A stretch of DNA of 22,039 nucleotides from Niveispirillum sp. (lineage in GTDB: Bacteria > Pseudomonadota > Alphaproteobacteria > Azospirillales > Azospirillaceae): contig JAEMSB010000004.1 in the NCBI GenBank assembly GCA_016463045.1, forward strand, positions 6,942 through 28,980, written 5' to 3'. Made by a program: the position numbers and the translations under genes. Shown in pieces: positions 1 to 7,947 of this stretch. How positions within the stretch are numbered: the stretch's first letter is position 1; every line of letters begins with the position of its first letter. A model generated the notes under the pieces. It saw only the letters and a list, made by a program, of their open reading frames with translations, was not told where the DNA came from and did not search any database.

Positions 1-566
1 TACATCAGCAGACCGCCGACGCGGTCATACCGGTCATAGACATGGACCTGATAGCCCTTCTTGCGCAGCTGGTCGGCGGCGGCCAGACCGGCGGGGCCGG
101 CACCGATGATGGCGACCGACTGTTCACGTTCGATGCGCGGCACGATGGGCTTGACCCAGCCATTATCGAAGGCCGTGTCGGTGATGTACTTCTCCACCGC
201 ACCGATGGTGACCGTGCCGTGGGTCGACTGCTCGATGGTGCAGTTGCCTTCGCACAGGCGGTCCTGCGGGCAGATGCGGCCACAAATTTCGGGCAGGTTG
301 TTGGTGGCCTGCGACAGTTCATACGCCTCTTCCAACCGGCCTTCCGCCGTCAGCTTCAGCCAGTCGGGGATGTTGTTGGAGACGGGGCAATGCACCTGGC
401 AGAAGGGCACGCCGCATTGTGAGCAGCGGTTGGCCTGTTCGACGGCACCCTTGTCGGTGAAGCGGGCATAAATTTCGTTGAAATCCTGGCGACGGATTTC
501 CGCCCCGCGCTTGTCGGGCATGCGCTGGTCGGTGTGAACAAAGCCCAGCATCTTCTGCGTCGCCAT
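1..566 (-). CDS. gltD: Glutamate synthase small (beta) subunit, 5' part, cut by the window edge
   Basis: The first 188 codons are present; the gene runs off the left edge. GltD takes electrons from NADPH through FAD and iron-sulfur clusters to the large subunit GltB, which makes glutamate from glutamine and 2-oxoglutarate. Visible are two cysteine groups that match its 4Fe-4S sites, at C48/C51/C56/C60 (CSQCGVPFC) and C95/C99/C105/C109 (CGRICPQDRLC), followed by the FAD-binding GAGPAG at 155-160. The start ATG at 564-566 follows AAGGA at a normal distance and gives MATQKMLGFVHTDQRMP, which resembles the N-terminus I remember for Azospirillum GltD. Related family members (DPYD and selenate reductase-like GltD paralogues) share these motifs, but the N-terminal match favours true GltD. 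gltB is not immediately upstream, so it must lie downstream outside the window or elsewhere. Confidence 0.93.
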   Translation of the reverse strand, partial: MATQKMLGFVHTDQRMPDKRGAEIRRQDFNEIYARFTDKGAVEQANRCSQCGVPFCQVHCPVSNNIPDWLKLTAEGRLEEAYELSQATNNLPEICGRICPQDRLCEGNCTIEQSTHGTVTIGAVEKYITDTAFDNGWVKPIVPRIEREQSVAIIGAGPAGLAAADQLRKKGYQVHVYDRYDRVGGLLM

Positions 567-745
567 GGAACCAATCCTTACCGTCAAACGGGGCCGGGCC
601 CCTTCCCGTCCCGCAGTGCGAAGGGCCAAACGCCCCGCACCGTTGGAAACGGCGCCAACAGGCGGGTAATCCCCTTTCCCGAATGGCGCCGGTAAGGTTC
701 ATATAAAACGTAAAATCAGCCCTCGCCAGCAGTTTTTTAGCGTTA

Positions 746-762
746 GGTCAGTATTACTGACC
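746..762. promoter_or_regulatory. 17-base perfect palindrome, operator-like, upstream of gltD
   Basis: GGTCAGTATTACTGACC has 8-base arms around a single central T. One unpaired centre base is too short for an RNA hairpin loop, so a dimeric regulator site is more likely than a terminator. It lies about 180 bases upstream of the gltD start and roughly 40 bases upstream of the AT-rich stretch that may carry the -10. No regulator is identified. Confidence 0.4.
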
Positions 763-894
763 ATTTTACCCTGCATAGTTCCGTTGCATTTGCGCATACC
801 CGGCATTGCGAACCGTTCGCAGATGCGTAAATAGGTCCGAAAGCGGACTATTGCTGATTTTATGGAGGCAGGCGGCCTGTTTGGTGAGCAGCGC

Positions 895-975
895 GTAGCG
901 CGGATTAGCGAAGCGTAATCCGCGGAAATCCCACTGACGTCGCTCCGCGGATTACGCTTCGCTAATCCGCGCTAC
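895..975. repeat. REP-like element: 31-base perfect inverted repeat with 19-base spacer
   Basis: Arms 895-925 and 945-975 are exact reverse complements and are separated by 926-944. Each arm is itself nearly palindromic: GCGGATTA, then AGCGAAGCGT-like centre, then TAATCCGC. The GCGGATTACGC...GCTAATCCGC core resembles extragenic palindromic units I recall from many proteobacterial genomes. It sits between the fumC stop and the gltD leader. No second copy was seen in this window. Confidence 0.75.
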
Positions 976-999
976 GGGGGCGCAAGGCGATAGGCCCCC

Positions 1000-2394
1000 T
1001 CACCCCGGATGTACCATGTCCTCCGGCCGGACCCATTGCTTGAACTGCGCCTCGGTCAGCAGGCCCAGGGCCATCCCGGCCTCCAGTAGGGTTGTGCCCT
1101 CATGATGCGCCTTCTTGGCGATCCTGGCGGCATTGTCATAGCCGATATGGGGGTTGAGTGCGGTGACCAGCATCAGGCTTTCACCCATCAGGCGGCTGAT
1201 CCGGTCGGTATTGGCGGTGATGCCGACCACACAATTCTCCGCAAAGGACCGGCTGGCATCAGCGATCAGCTTGATCGATTGCAGCAGGTTATAGATCAGC
1301 ACCGGCTTGAACACGTTCAGTTCGAAATGGCCGGTGGCGCCAGCATGGGTGATGGTCACATGATTGCCCATCACCTGCGCCGCCACCATGGTCATGGCTT
1401 CCGACTGGGTGGGGTTCACCTTGCCGGGCATGATGGAGCTGCCGGGCTCATTTTCCGGCAGGCTGATCTCCCCGATGCCGCTGCGCGGGCCGGAGCCCAG
1501 AAGGCGGATATCGTTGGCGATCTTCATCAGGGAGACGGCGACGGTGTTCAGGGCGCCCGATGCCTCCACGATGCTGTCATGGGCGGCCAGCGCCTCGAAC
1601 TTGTTAGGCGCCGTGATGAAGGGCAGGTCGGTGATGGCGGCCACCTCCTGCGCGAAGGCCACGTCAAAGCCCTTGGCCGTGTTCAGGCCTGTGCCCACCG
1701 CCGTGCCGCCCTGGGCCAGGCGGAGCAAGGCCGGCTGTACCGCCTTCACCCGGTCGATGCCATAGGCCACCTGCTGTGCATAGCCGCCAAATTCCTGACC
1801 CAGGGTCATGGGCGTGGCGTCCTGCAGGTGCGTGCGGCCGATCTTGACGATGTCCGCGAACTCCACGGCCTTGGCCGCCAGGGCGGCATGCAGCTGTTCC
1901 AGGGCGGGGATCAAGTCGTGATGGATACGCTCTGCCGCCGCGATATGCATCGCGGTGGGGAAACTGTCGTTGGAGCTTTGGCCCCGGTTGACATGGTCAT
2001 TGGGGTGAATGGGCTTCTTCGACCCCATCTCGCCGCCCAGCATCTCGATGGCGCGGTTCGAGATGACTTCATTGGCATTCATGTTGGTCTGGGTGCCCGA
2101 CCCGGTCTGCCAGACGACCAGCGGGAAATGATCGATCAGGGTGCCGTCGATCACCTCATCCGCCGCGCGCATGATGGCGTCGGCCAGGGCGGGGTCCAAC
2201 TGTCCCAGCGTGACATTGGCCTTGGCCGCCGCCTTCTTGACGATGCCCAGGCCCCGGATCAGGGCCGGCGGCATGCGTTCGCCGCCGATCTTGAAATTCT
2301 GCAAGGACCGCTGGGTCTGGGCACCCCAGTAACGATCCGCCGGCACCTCGATCGGGCCGAAACTGTCGGTTTCGATGCGGACATTGGCGGCCAT
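1000..2394 (-). CDS. fumC: Class II fumarate hydratase
   Basis: Fumarase C catalyses fumarate + water to L-malate in the citric acid cycle; class II enzymes are iron-independent, heat-stable cytosolic homotetramers. The 464-residue product is close to the usual 460-470. Visible are WQTGSGTQTNMNANEV near residue 100, GRTHLQDATPMTLGQE near 190, and the superfamily signature GSSIMPGKVNP from residue 318. The frame is open upstream to 2478, but the ATG at 2392-2394 gives MAANVRIETDSFGPIEVPAD, the normal family N-terminus, with GAGGGG at a good distance. It follows the two unknown genes on the same strand after 117 bases, so it may be co-transcribed with them or have its own promoter. Argininosuccinate lyase and aspartase share the fold; the substrate motifs favour fumarase. 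Confidence 0.95.
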   Translation of the reverse strand: MAANVRIETDSFGPIEVPADRYWGAQTQRSLQNFKIGGERMPPALIRGLGIVKKAAAKANVTLGQLDPALADAIMRAADEVIDGTLIDHFPLVVWQTGSGTQTNMNANEVISNRAIEMLGGEMGSKKPIHPNDHVNRGQSSNDSFPTAMHIAAAERIHHDLIPALEQLHAALAAKAVEFADIVKIGRTHLQDATPMTLGQEFGGYAQQVAYGIDRVKAVQPALLRLAQGGTAVGTGLNTAKGFDVAFAQEVAAITDLPFITAPNKFEALAAHDSIVEASGALNTVAVSLMKIANDIRLLGSGPRSGIGEISLPENEPGSSIMPGKVNPTQSEAMTMVAAQVMGNHVTITHAGATGHFELNVFKPVLIYNLLQSIKLIADASRSFAENCVVGITANTDRISRLMGESLMLVTALNPHIGYDNAARIAKKAHHEGTTLLEAGMALGLLTEAQFKQWVRPEDMVHPG

Positions 2395-2511
2395 CACCGG
2401 CGCCCCTCTGCTGCCAAAACGGACGCAGAGGGTAGCAGATGCACCGCCGCCCGCAATGAAGCTGTTGATGTTCCCCAAAAACGCCGGGCTGCCTGAAAAG
2501 GCCGCCTTGGC

Positions 2512-3897
2512 TCACCGGAACTGCGACTTCCAATCCCGGAACAGGCGTTCCGCCTCGTCAGAGCCGGCTAGGATTTCTACCATGCGCAGGCCGTTGAACA
2601 TCTGCCGCTGGCCTTCCGGCCCCATGGAACCGTCGCGGTTGCGGGGCGCATTGCGCAGGGTGGCCAGCGTATTGTTCACCACCTGCGTCCGCGCCTCAGT
2701 GATCTTGGCCGCCACCTCACGCTGAATGCCCAGCGGACCCGCCAGCTTGGAGGACCGGCGCAGAGCCATTGCGAACTGTTCAGCCTTTTTCACTTCCTCG
2801 TCGCTGGGCAATCCTTCATGGCTGAACAGGGCCTCGGTCAAACCCTTATCGACATCGGCGCAGATATTCTTCAGCACGAATTGCGCGATCTCCGCCCGGG
2901 CATTCTTGACCTTGGAGGTGATCTCCTTGTCGCGCAGCCCCTGGACCGTGTCGTTGACGGAGTTCAGACCATCGGTCAGGCGCTCGGCGGCGGCAGCCAA
3001 GCTGGAGAGATCGCCGGTGATCCCAGGATTTTCCCGGTCAAAGTCGGTCGTTTGCCGCAGCAGGTTGCCAACGACATAGCCCGACATCTCCTTGGTCAGC
3101 GTTTCCTTCTCCGCCGCCGTGCCGCCGAGGCGCACCTCCCCCAGCATCCGCAGCAATTCACCCGGACGCTGCATGCGCGACGCGAGAACAAGCAGCAAGG
3201 GCTGCGTCAGGGCCGCTTCTTCCTTGCCCAGTTCGATCAGGTTGTTGCGGATGATCTCCACATGCGATTCGGCCAGATCCAGAATGGGGCGCGGCGGCAG
3301 GGCCGCCTTCAGTTTTTCCACCCGGACGGCGACCGCCAGAATCTGGCGCAGCGTATCCAACTGCCGCTGCACGTCTTCATCGCGACCGAACAGGTTCAGC
3401 TTGTATTTCAGGTTGTTCTGGCATTCGGCCATGACCTTGGCCAAGGCCTCGACACCCGCCTGCCACAACGGCTCGCAGATGACGGCGATGGCGGCACCGT
3501 CGCGGTAATCGATCCCCGCCATCTCCCGCTGCACCTCCTGCTGCACGGCGGCGGGGATATGCTCCTTCACCGCGGTCCAGCAGGGCGACAGGGTGGCGCG
3601 GCAGATGCGGTTCAGACGGCGGGTATAATGCAGGGTATCATCCAGCATGTCCTCAGCCGGGAGGAAGAACAGTCGCGACAAGGCGGGCCGGCGCGGCGGA
3701 CGCAGGGTGGTCAGGCGCGGACGCATCGCCTCGAACGCGTCGGAAATCTCCGGCTTGTCACCCACCTGTTCCAGCAGACGGTAAATCTGGAGAAGCTTCC
3801 GGTCCGGCAGTCGCAGCACGTCGGCACCCAAGGCAGCCCAATCACTGGGCTTTCCAGGGGGCGGCGCGGGGGTACCGGGTTTGGATTTGTCGTTCAC
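2512..3897 (-). CDS. Hypothetical protein, 461 aa, second gene of an unknown pair
   Basis: I do not recognise the family. The start is GTG at 3895-3897, preceded by GAGGGGGCGGGG, a good ribosome binding site. The product begins with a short proline-rich stretch (PGTPAPPPGKP) and is otherwise predicted by eye to be mostly helical, soluble and rich in charged residues, without a signal peptide, membrane segment or obvious catalytic motif. Cysteines are few and not clustered. Codon use is GC-rich like the neighbours, so nothing suggests recent transfer. It begins 12 bases after the stop of the preceding unknown gene, which implies one transcript, and is followed by fumC on the same strand. The long open frame on the opposite strand is an effect of high GC. 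Confidence 0.8.
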   Translation of the reverse strand: MNDKSKPGTPAPPPGKPSDWAALGADVLRLPDRKLLQIYRLLEQVGDKPEISDAFEAMRPRLTTLRPPRRPALSRLFFLPAEDMLDDTLHYTRRLNRICRATLSPCWTAVKEHIPAAVQQEVQREMAGIDYRDGAAIAVICEPLWQAGVEALAKVMAECQNNLKYKLNLFGRDEDVQRQLDTLRQILAVAVRVEKLKAALPPRPILDLAESHVEIIRNNLIELGKEEAALTQPLLLVLASRMQRPGELLRMLGEVRLGGTAAEKETLTKEMSGYVVGNLLRQTTDFDRENPGITGDLSSLAAAAERLTDGLNSVNDTVQGLRDKEITSKVKNARAEIAQFVLKNICADVDKGLTEALFSHEGLPSDEEVKKAEQFAMALRRSSKLAGPLGIQREVAAKITEARTQVVNNTLATLRNAPRNRDGSMGPEGQRQMFNGLRMVEILAGSDEAERLFRDWKSQFR

Positions 3898-3909
3898 GGC
3901 CCCGCCCCC

Positions 3910-5046
3910 TCAGCCCATGGCCGCTTTAAGGGATTCAAGCCGCATGACGGCATCCATATCCAGGACACCGGTGCGCCAATCCTGGTTCACACGCACCCAT
4001 TTCTTCTGCAGGCGCTGGATGGCGTCGAGGTCCAGGCCGTCAGTGGCGGCGCTGATCTCTTCCTTCGGGATCATGGGCAGCAGGCGGGAAATATCCGTGA
4101 TGGTCGTCTGCTTGGTAGCCGACGGCCCGTCCTTCACGCTTTCCCACATGGCGATCAGGAATTCCCAGCCATCCAGCAGCCAGGAGATACGGCCAACGGA
4201 TTCCGCAATGACCCGGTGCAGATTCGGCGCGTCATTCACAATCTGGCGCGCGTCGCGGCAGGCGGCGTCCAGCTTGCCGATCCGCTGCCGCGCCAGGGTC
4301 AGCGTATGGTTGGCAACGGTGGCGATATAATTGCCCAACATCGCCGCCTCCGACGGGTCGGTATCGGCAAAATTCTGCGTGCCCTGGGCAAAGGCCTGCA
4401 ACCGGTCGGCCAGTGCACGCAGCCGCCCGGATTTCGGCGCCTGCGGCAGGCCCACGGGCGACACCGCCTCACCGATCTGATCCACGCGGGTGGTCATGTC
4501 ATCGGGTGGGATATCGACCATGGCCGCCACCTTGGCCAGGGCCTGACGGGCCACACGCTTGCTGTCATCGGCCGTCATGCCGGGCCGCAACAGGTCGGCG
4601 GCGCTGATATTCACCAGCTTAAGCAGTTCGGTGACCAGGATGAACTGCGTCAACACCAGATACTGCCCGTCCTGGTCGCGCAGTTCGGAAGCCCGCGTCG
4701 CGGGTTCAGGCCCACAGACACCGGTCGCCTGCACCGTCAGGGCGCAGGCACGGATCTGTTCGGGCGAATGGGTTTCCAGCTGTTCAATCTCTTCAAACAG
4801 CAGCCGGTCATGCAGCGTCAGGGTCATGACGTTGGGCAGCCCCTTCCAGGGCAGGACATAGGTGCCCTTGCCAGCCGTGAAATTGGGCAGCAGGAATTCG
4901 AACCGGTCATTCTGGTCACGGCGCAGGCGCGCCTGACTGAGCAACGGGGTCGTGAAGGGGACGGTGACGCCACGCTCCTCGAATGTCGCGGGCGCGAAAT
5001 CCTCCATCATCTTGCGGGTACGCCCGCTGTCCCCTTGATCTGTCAT
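3910..5046 (-). CDS. Hypothetical protein, about 378 aa, first gene of an unknown pair
   Basis: I do not recognise the family. The product is largely helical and acidic to neutral, without signal peptide or membrane segment. A recognisable stretch is FTAGKGTYVLPWKGLPNV near residue 67-84 of the longer form; it is not a P-loop. The start is uncertain: ATG at 5044-5046 is chosen, but GTG at 5077-5079 (389 aa) and the ATG pair at about 5005-5010 are possible, and none has a strong ribosome binding site. A promoter candidate lies at 5110-5139. Only 12 bases separate it from the next unknown gene, so the two are probably made together and may act together. Divergent from trxA. Confidence 0.78.
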   Translation of the reverse strand: MTDQGDSGRTRKMMEDFAPATFEERGVTVPFTTPLLSQARLRRDQNDRFEFLLPNFTAGKGTYVLPWKGLPNVMTLTLHDRLLFEEIEQLETHSPEQIRACALTVQATGVCGPEPATRASELRDQDGQYLVLTQFILVTELLKLVNISAADLLRPGMTADDSKRVARQALAKVAAMVDIPPDDMTTRVDQIGEAVSPVGLPQAPKSGRLRALADRLQAFAQGTQNFADTDPSEAAMLGNYIATVANHTLTLARQRIGKLDAACRDARQIVNDAPNLHRVIAESVGRISWLLDGWEFLIAMWESVKDGPSATKQTTITDISRLLPMIPKEEISAATDGLDLDAIQRLQKKWVRVNQDWRTGVLDMDAVMRLESLKAAMG

Positions 5047-5109
5047 GTCTGGCCGATCCGTCTCGCCTTTCGACACCACTCGCGCGGTATGGCCTTTGTT
5101 ATATATCGT

Positions 5110-5139
5110 ATTTTAGATAGTTGGACAGTTTTCCGTTAA
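5110..5139 (-). promoter_or_regulatory. Candidate sigma-70 promoter for the unknown gene pair
   Basis: On the minus strand TTAACG (5134-5139) and TAAAAT (5110-5115) are 18 bases apart in an AT-rich island (about 5097-5140) within GC-rich DNA. An overlapping TATATA nearby is an alternative -10. Transcription would start near 5103, shortly upstream of either possible start codon. Confidence 0.45.
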
Positions 5140-5197
5140 CCCAACCGACGATTTCAAGCCACGCATGGTGCAGCGCAGGGGTGCGGTGTGCAGCGGC

Positions 5198-5227
5198 TTG
5201 ACCCCGTGGCGGGCGGGTGCCTACATT
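5198..5227 (+). promoter_or_regulatory. Sigma-70-type promoter of trxA
   Basis: TTGACC (5198-5203) and TACATT (5222-5227) are 18 bases apart, 5 of 6 and 4 of 6 matches to consensus. This would give a leader of about 55 bases before the trxA ATG. Confidence 0.6.
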
Positions 5228-5289
5228 TCCTGTCGAGAGGCGGCGCACAGGATGGCCCGCACCCATGACACGAACCCTCCGAGGGAAAA

Positions 5290-5613
5290 ATGGCTGATAT
5301 CATTCACGTTACCGACGCCAGCTTCGACGCCGACGTCCTGAAAGGTTCCGGCGCGATTCTGGTCGATTTCTGGGCCGAATGGTGCGGCCCCTGCAAGATG
5401 CTGGCCCCCAGCCTGGAACAGCTGGCCACCGAACTGGACGGTCAGGTGACCATCGCCAAGATGGATATCGATGAGAATCCGGGCACGCCGGGCAAGTATG
5501 GTGTGCGCGGCATCCCGACCCTGATGATCTTCCGCGACGGTCAGGTCACCGCCACCAAGGTCGGCGCCCTGCCCAAGCAGCAGTTGAAGACCTGGATCGA
5601 GAACAGCCTCTGA
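5290..5613 (+). CDS. trxA: Thioredoxin 1
   Basis: Small cytosolic disulfide reductase that donates electrons to ribonucleotide reductase, methionine sulfoxide reductases and other targets, and is itself reduced by thioredoxin reductase. The 107-residue length is typical. The active site WCGPC is at residues 31-35 (C32, C35), the buried acidic residue is in VDFWAEW (D26), and the conserved cis-proline is P76 in GIPT. The ATG at 5290 follows GAGGGAAAA, a strong ribosome binding site. It stands alone with its own promoter upstream and a strong hairpin terminator 20 bases downstream, so it is a monocistronic unit. Confidence 0.97.
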   Translation: MADIIHVTDASFDADVLKGSGAILVDFWAEWCGPCKMLAPSLEQLATELDGQVTIAKMDIDENPGTPGKYGVRGIPTLMIFRDGQVTATKVGALPKQQLKTWIENSL

Positions 5614-5632
5614 TCGGGTCCCGATTGCACTG

Positions 5633-5669
5633 AAAAAACCCCCGAAGCCGGAAGCTTCGGGGGTTTTTT
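5633..5669. terminator. Bidirectional intrinsic terminator shared by trxA and folC
   Basis: Ten-base-pair perfect stem CCCCCGAAGC (5639-5648) / GCTTCGGGGG (5654-5663) with a 5-base loop, flanked by six A on the left and six T on the right. It therefore works in both directions. The folC stop codon (5669-5671 on the minus strand) begins inside the T tract, so the convergent genes share one compact terminator. Confidence 0.92.
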
Positions 5670-6994
5670 CATGCGTTCAGGGCCAGGACGGTGCCCGCCA
5701 GATAGAGCGAGCCGCAGATCAGCAGCCTTCCCGGCTGTCCCTGCCCGGCCAGTGTCGCCAGCTCGGTGACCGCCGCCTCCACATCGGGGCTAGCCGCCGC
5801 ATCCATGCCGGCGGCGCGGGCGAAGGCGGCGGCGTCTTCCGCCGTCACGCTGTTCGGTTCGCCCGGAATGGCAACGGCGCGCAGGCGGCGCACATGCGGG
5901 GCCAGGGGGGTGAGGAAATCCAGGGGCCGCTTTGACCCCAGCATGCCGAAGACCATGTCCAGCGGGCGGCCATCGGAATTCCAGCGCGCCAGTTGCCGGG
6001 CCAGAACCTCACCCGCGCTGTCATTATGTCCGCCATCCAGGAACAGTTCCCACCCCTCGGGCAGAAGGTCAGGCAGAGGGCCACGCGTCAGACGCTGCAA
6101 CCGCGCCGGCCATTCCACGGCCACCAGACCCCGGCGGATGGCATCTTCCCCAATGGTCAGCGGCAGATGGGCCGTGGCCGCGATGGCGAGGCCGGCATTG
6201 TCCACCTGATGCGCACCCATCAGGCCGGGCGGTGGCAGGTCCAGGGTGCGGGCGGCATCCTGAAACCGGAAACCCGTGTCGGTCGCCGCCACGGACCAGT
6301 CGCGCCCATGCAGGAACAAGGGGGCTGACAGGGCGGCAGCCCGTTCGGCGAAAACCGTATTGGCGACCGGGTCCGCCTGTGGCCCCGCGATGGCCGGGCG
6401 GCCCGGCTTGATGATGCCCGCCTTCTCGCCCGCAATGTCCCGCAGGGTCGGGCCAAGGAACTGTGTATGGTCCAGGGAGATGCGGGTCAGCAGGCTGACC
6501 ACTGGCGCGTCGATGACATTGGTGGCATCCAGCCGCCCGCCCAGGCCCACCTCCAGGATCAGAAGGTCGGCGGGCACGCGGGCGAAGGCCAGGAAGGCGG
6601 CTGCCGTCGTCACCTCGAAGAAGGTGATGGGATGGCCGTCATTGGCCCCCTCTACCTCTTCCAGGATGTCGGCAAGGTCATCATCGCCGATCAGCGATCC
6701 CGCCAGCCGGATACGCTCGTTGAAGCGCACCAGATGCGGGGAGGTATAGACATGGACCCGGTGGCACGCCGCCTCTGCCATGGCGCGCAGGAAGGCGACG
6801 GTGCTGCCCTTGCCGTTGGTGCCGGCCACATGAACCGTCGGCGGCAGGCGGCGTTCCGGATGGCCCAGCGCCGCCAGCAGCCGTTCAATCCGGCCCAGCG
6901 ACAGATCGATGACCACCGGATGCAACTGCCGCATCCGATCCAGCGCCGCCTCCAGCCGGGGGGAGGCGGGCAGCAGCGGCGGCGCCTTGATCAT
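5669..6994 (-). CDS. folC: Bifunctional folylpolyglutamate synthase / dihydrofolate synthase
   Basis: Joins glutamate to dihydropteroate and adds further glutamates to folates, using ATP. The 441-residue product has the Mur-ligase-type P-loop AGTNGKGST at about residues 57-65, the LEVGLGGRLDATNV motif, the SLDHTQFLG motif and GEKAGIIKPG, all in the expected order, and a C-terminal ligase domain with LDGGHN. The ATG at 6992-6994 overlaps the accD stop by four bases (ATGA), so its translation is probably coupled to accD. It is the last gene of the trpA-to-folC run and ends at the shared terminator. The accD-folC order is widespread in proteobacteria. Confidence 0.95.
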   Translation of the reverse strand: MIKAPPLLPASPRLEAALDRMRQLHPVVIDLSLGRIERLLAALGHPERRLPPTVHVAGTNGKGSTVAFLRAMAEAACHRVHVYTSPHLVRFNERIRLAGSLIGDDDLADILEEVEGANDGHPITFFEVTTAAAFLAFARVPADLLILEVGLGGRLDATNVIDAPVVSLLTRISLDHTQFLGPTLRDIAGEKAGIIKPGRPAIAGPQADPVANTVFAERAAALSAPLFLHGRDWSVAATDTGFRFQDAARTLDLPPPGLMGAHQVDNAGLAIAATAHLPLTIGEDAIRRGLVAVEWPARLQRLTRGPLPDLLPEGWELFLDGGHNDSAGEVLARQLARWNSDGRPLDMVFGMLGSKRPLDFLTPLAPHVRRLRAVAIPGEPNSVTAEDAAAFARAAGMDAAASPDVEAAVTELATLAGQGQPGRLLICGSLYLAGTVLALNA

Positions 6995-7947
6995 TGATAG
7001 CCAGCGCCACCCTGGATGGCGCTGACCGCGGGGCCGGAACCGGCGGGCTTGCGGCCACCACGGTCGCTGCCCCGCCCGATCTTCACGATATCGGCGGTGG
7101 GGCCGGGACGGCGCAGCAGGTCGATGACACGGCCCAGCGTCTCCCGCAGTTCCTTGCGATGGACCACCATGTCGACCATGCCATGGTCGCGCAGATATTC
7201 CGACCGCTGGAACCCTTCGGGCAGCGTCTCGCGGATCGTGCTTTCGATCACGCGCGCTCCGGCAAAGCCAATCTGCGCGCCCGGCTCTGCAATATGGATG
7301 TCGCCCAGCATGGCAAAACTGGCCGTGACGCCGCCCGTGGTCGGGTCGGTCAGGACCACGATATAGGGCAGGCCCGCTTCCTTCACCATCTCCACCGCGA
7401 TGACGGTACGCGGCATCTGCATCAGCGACAGGATCGCCTCCTGCATGCGCGCGCCGCCCGAGGACGGGATGGCAATCAGGGGTACCTGCTGCAACACGGC
7501 CAGACGGGCGGCGGCCAGAAGCCCCTCACCCACAGCCATGCCCATGGAGCCGCCCATGAAGTTGAAATCGAAGACGGCGGCGACGGCACCCTGGCCGTTG
7601 ATCTTGCCATGGGCGACCACGATGGCGTCCTGACGGCCCGTCTTGGACTGCGCCTCTTTCAGGCGGTCTGTGTAGCGCTTCTGATCGCGGAACTTCAGCG
7701 GATCGACCACCACCTTGGGCAGTTCGATGGTCTGATAGCCCGGATCGAACAGCGTCTTCAGCCGGCGCACGGGGTCCAGGCGCATATGGTGGCCGCAATG
7801 CTGGCAGACATGCAGTTGTTCCTCCAGATCGCGATGGAACAGCATGGCGCCACAGGACGGGCACTTGTGCCAGAGATTGTCCGGGACCTCCTTCTTGGAG
7901 ACGAGGGCCTGGATCTTCGGTTTGACGAAATTGGTCAGCCAGTTCAT
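6991..7947 (-). CDS. accD: Acetyl-CoA carboxylase carboxyltransferase, beta subunit
   Basis: With AccA it transfers the carboxyl group from biotin to acetyl-CoA, giving malonyl-CoA for fatty acid synthesis; essential. The 318-residue product has the N-terminal zinc ribbon C29/C32/C48/C51 (CPSCG and CQHCG) and the crotonase-fold motifs GGSMGMAVGE, IPSSGGARMQE and DPTTGGVTASFA. A glycine- and lysine-rich tail after about residue 290 is typical of alphaproteobacterial forms. The ATG at 7945-7947 overlaps the stop codon of the upstream HEPN-like gene (ATGA), and the AAGG before it lies inside that gene, so accD translation is probably coupled to it. Downstream it overlaps folC in the same way. 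Confidence 0.97.
   Translation of the reverse strand: MNWLTNFVKPKIQALVSKKEVPDNLWHKCPSCGAMLFHRDLEEQLHVCQHCGHHMRLDPVRRLKTLFDPGYQTIELPKVVVDPLKFRDQKRYTDRLKEAQSKTGRQDAIVVAHGKINGQGAVAAVFDFNFMGGSMGMAVGEGLLAAARLAVLQQVPLIAIPSSGGARMQEAILSLMQMPRTVIAVEMVKEAGLPYIVVLTDPTTGGVTASFAMLGDIHIAEPGAQIGFAGARVIESTIRETLPEGFQRSEYLRDHGMVDMVVHRKELRETLGRVIDLLRRPGPTADIVKIGRGSDRGGRKPAGSGPAVSAIQGGAGYQ

Larger units (their letters stand above)
567..999. other. Non-coding gap between fumC and gltD
   Basis: About 430 bases with no credible gene. It holds the gltD leader (an odd palindrome GGGGCC-G-GGCCCC at 590-602), an AT-rich stretch at about 700-780 that probably contains the gltD promoter (minus-strand TTATAT near 702-708, no clear -35), a 17-base perfect palindrome at 746-762, a small GTCCG/CGGAC stem at 835-848, the REP-like inverted repeat at 895-975, and a GGGGGC/GCCCCC stem at 976-999 directly after the fumC stop. 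The last two could end fumC transcription, but neither is followed by a U tract. Confidence 0.7.

Noticed and set aside
319..702. 127-codon minus-strand frame starting in the fumC-gltD gap
   Set aside because: It overlaps gltD in another frame, where the conserved cysteine motifs of GltD fix the true frame.
700..730. Sigma-54 promoter for gltD
   Set aside because: No GG-N10-GC spacing matching the -24/-12 elements was found on the minus strand.
976..999. Stem GGGGGC/GCCCCC after fumC as an intrinsic terminator
   Set aside because: Only six base pairs with a 12-base loop and no U tract; kept only as a remark in the intergenic entry.
1102..2496. Long plus-strand frame opposite fumC
   Set aside because: fumC is unambiguous on the minus strand; the antisense product is H/G/R-rich and has no domain.
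2818..5139. Very long plus-strand frame (773 codons) across the unknown gene pair
   Set aside because: It lies opposite two well-spaced minus-strand genes that have ribosome binding sites, and its product is rich in Q, H, G and R without any domain, as expected for an antisense frame in GC-rich DNA.
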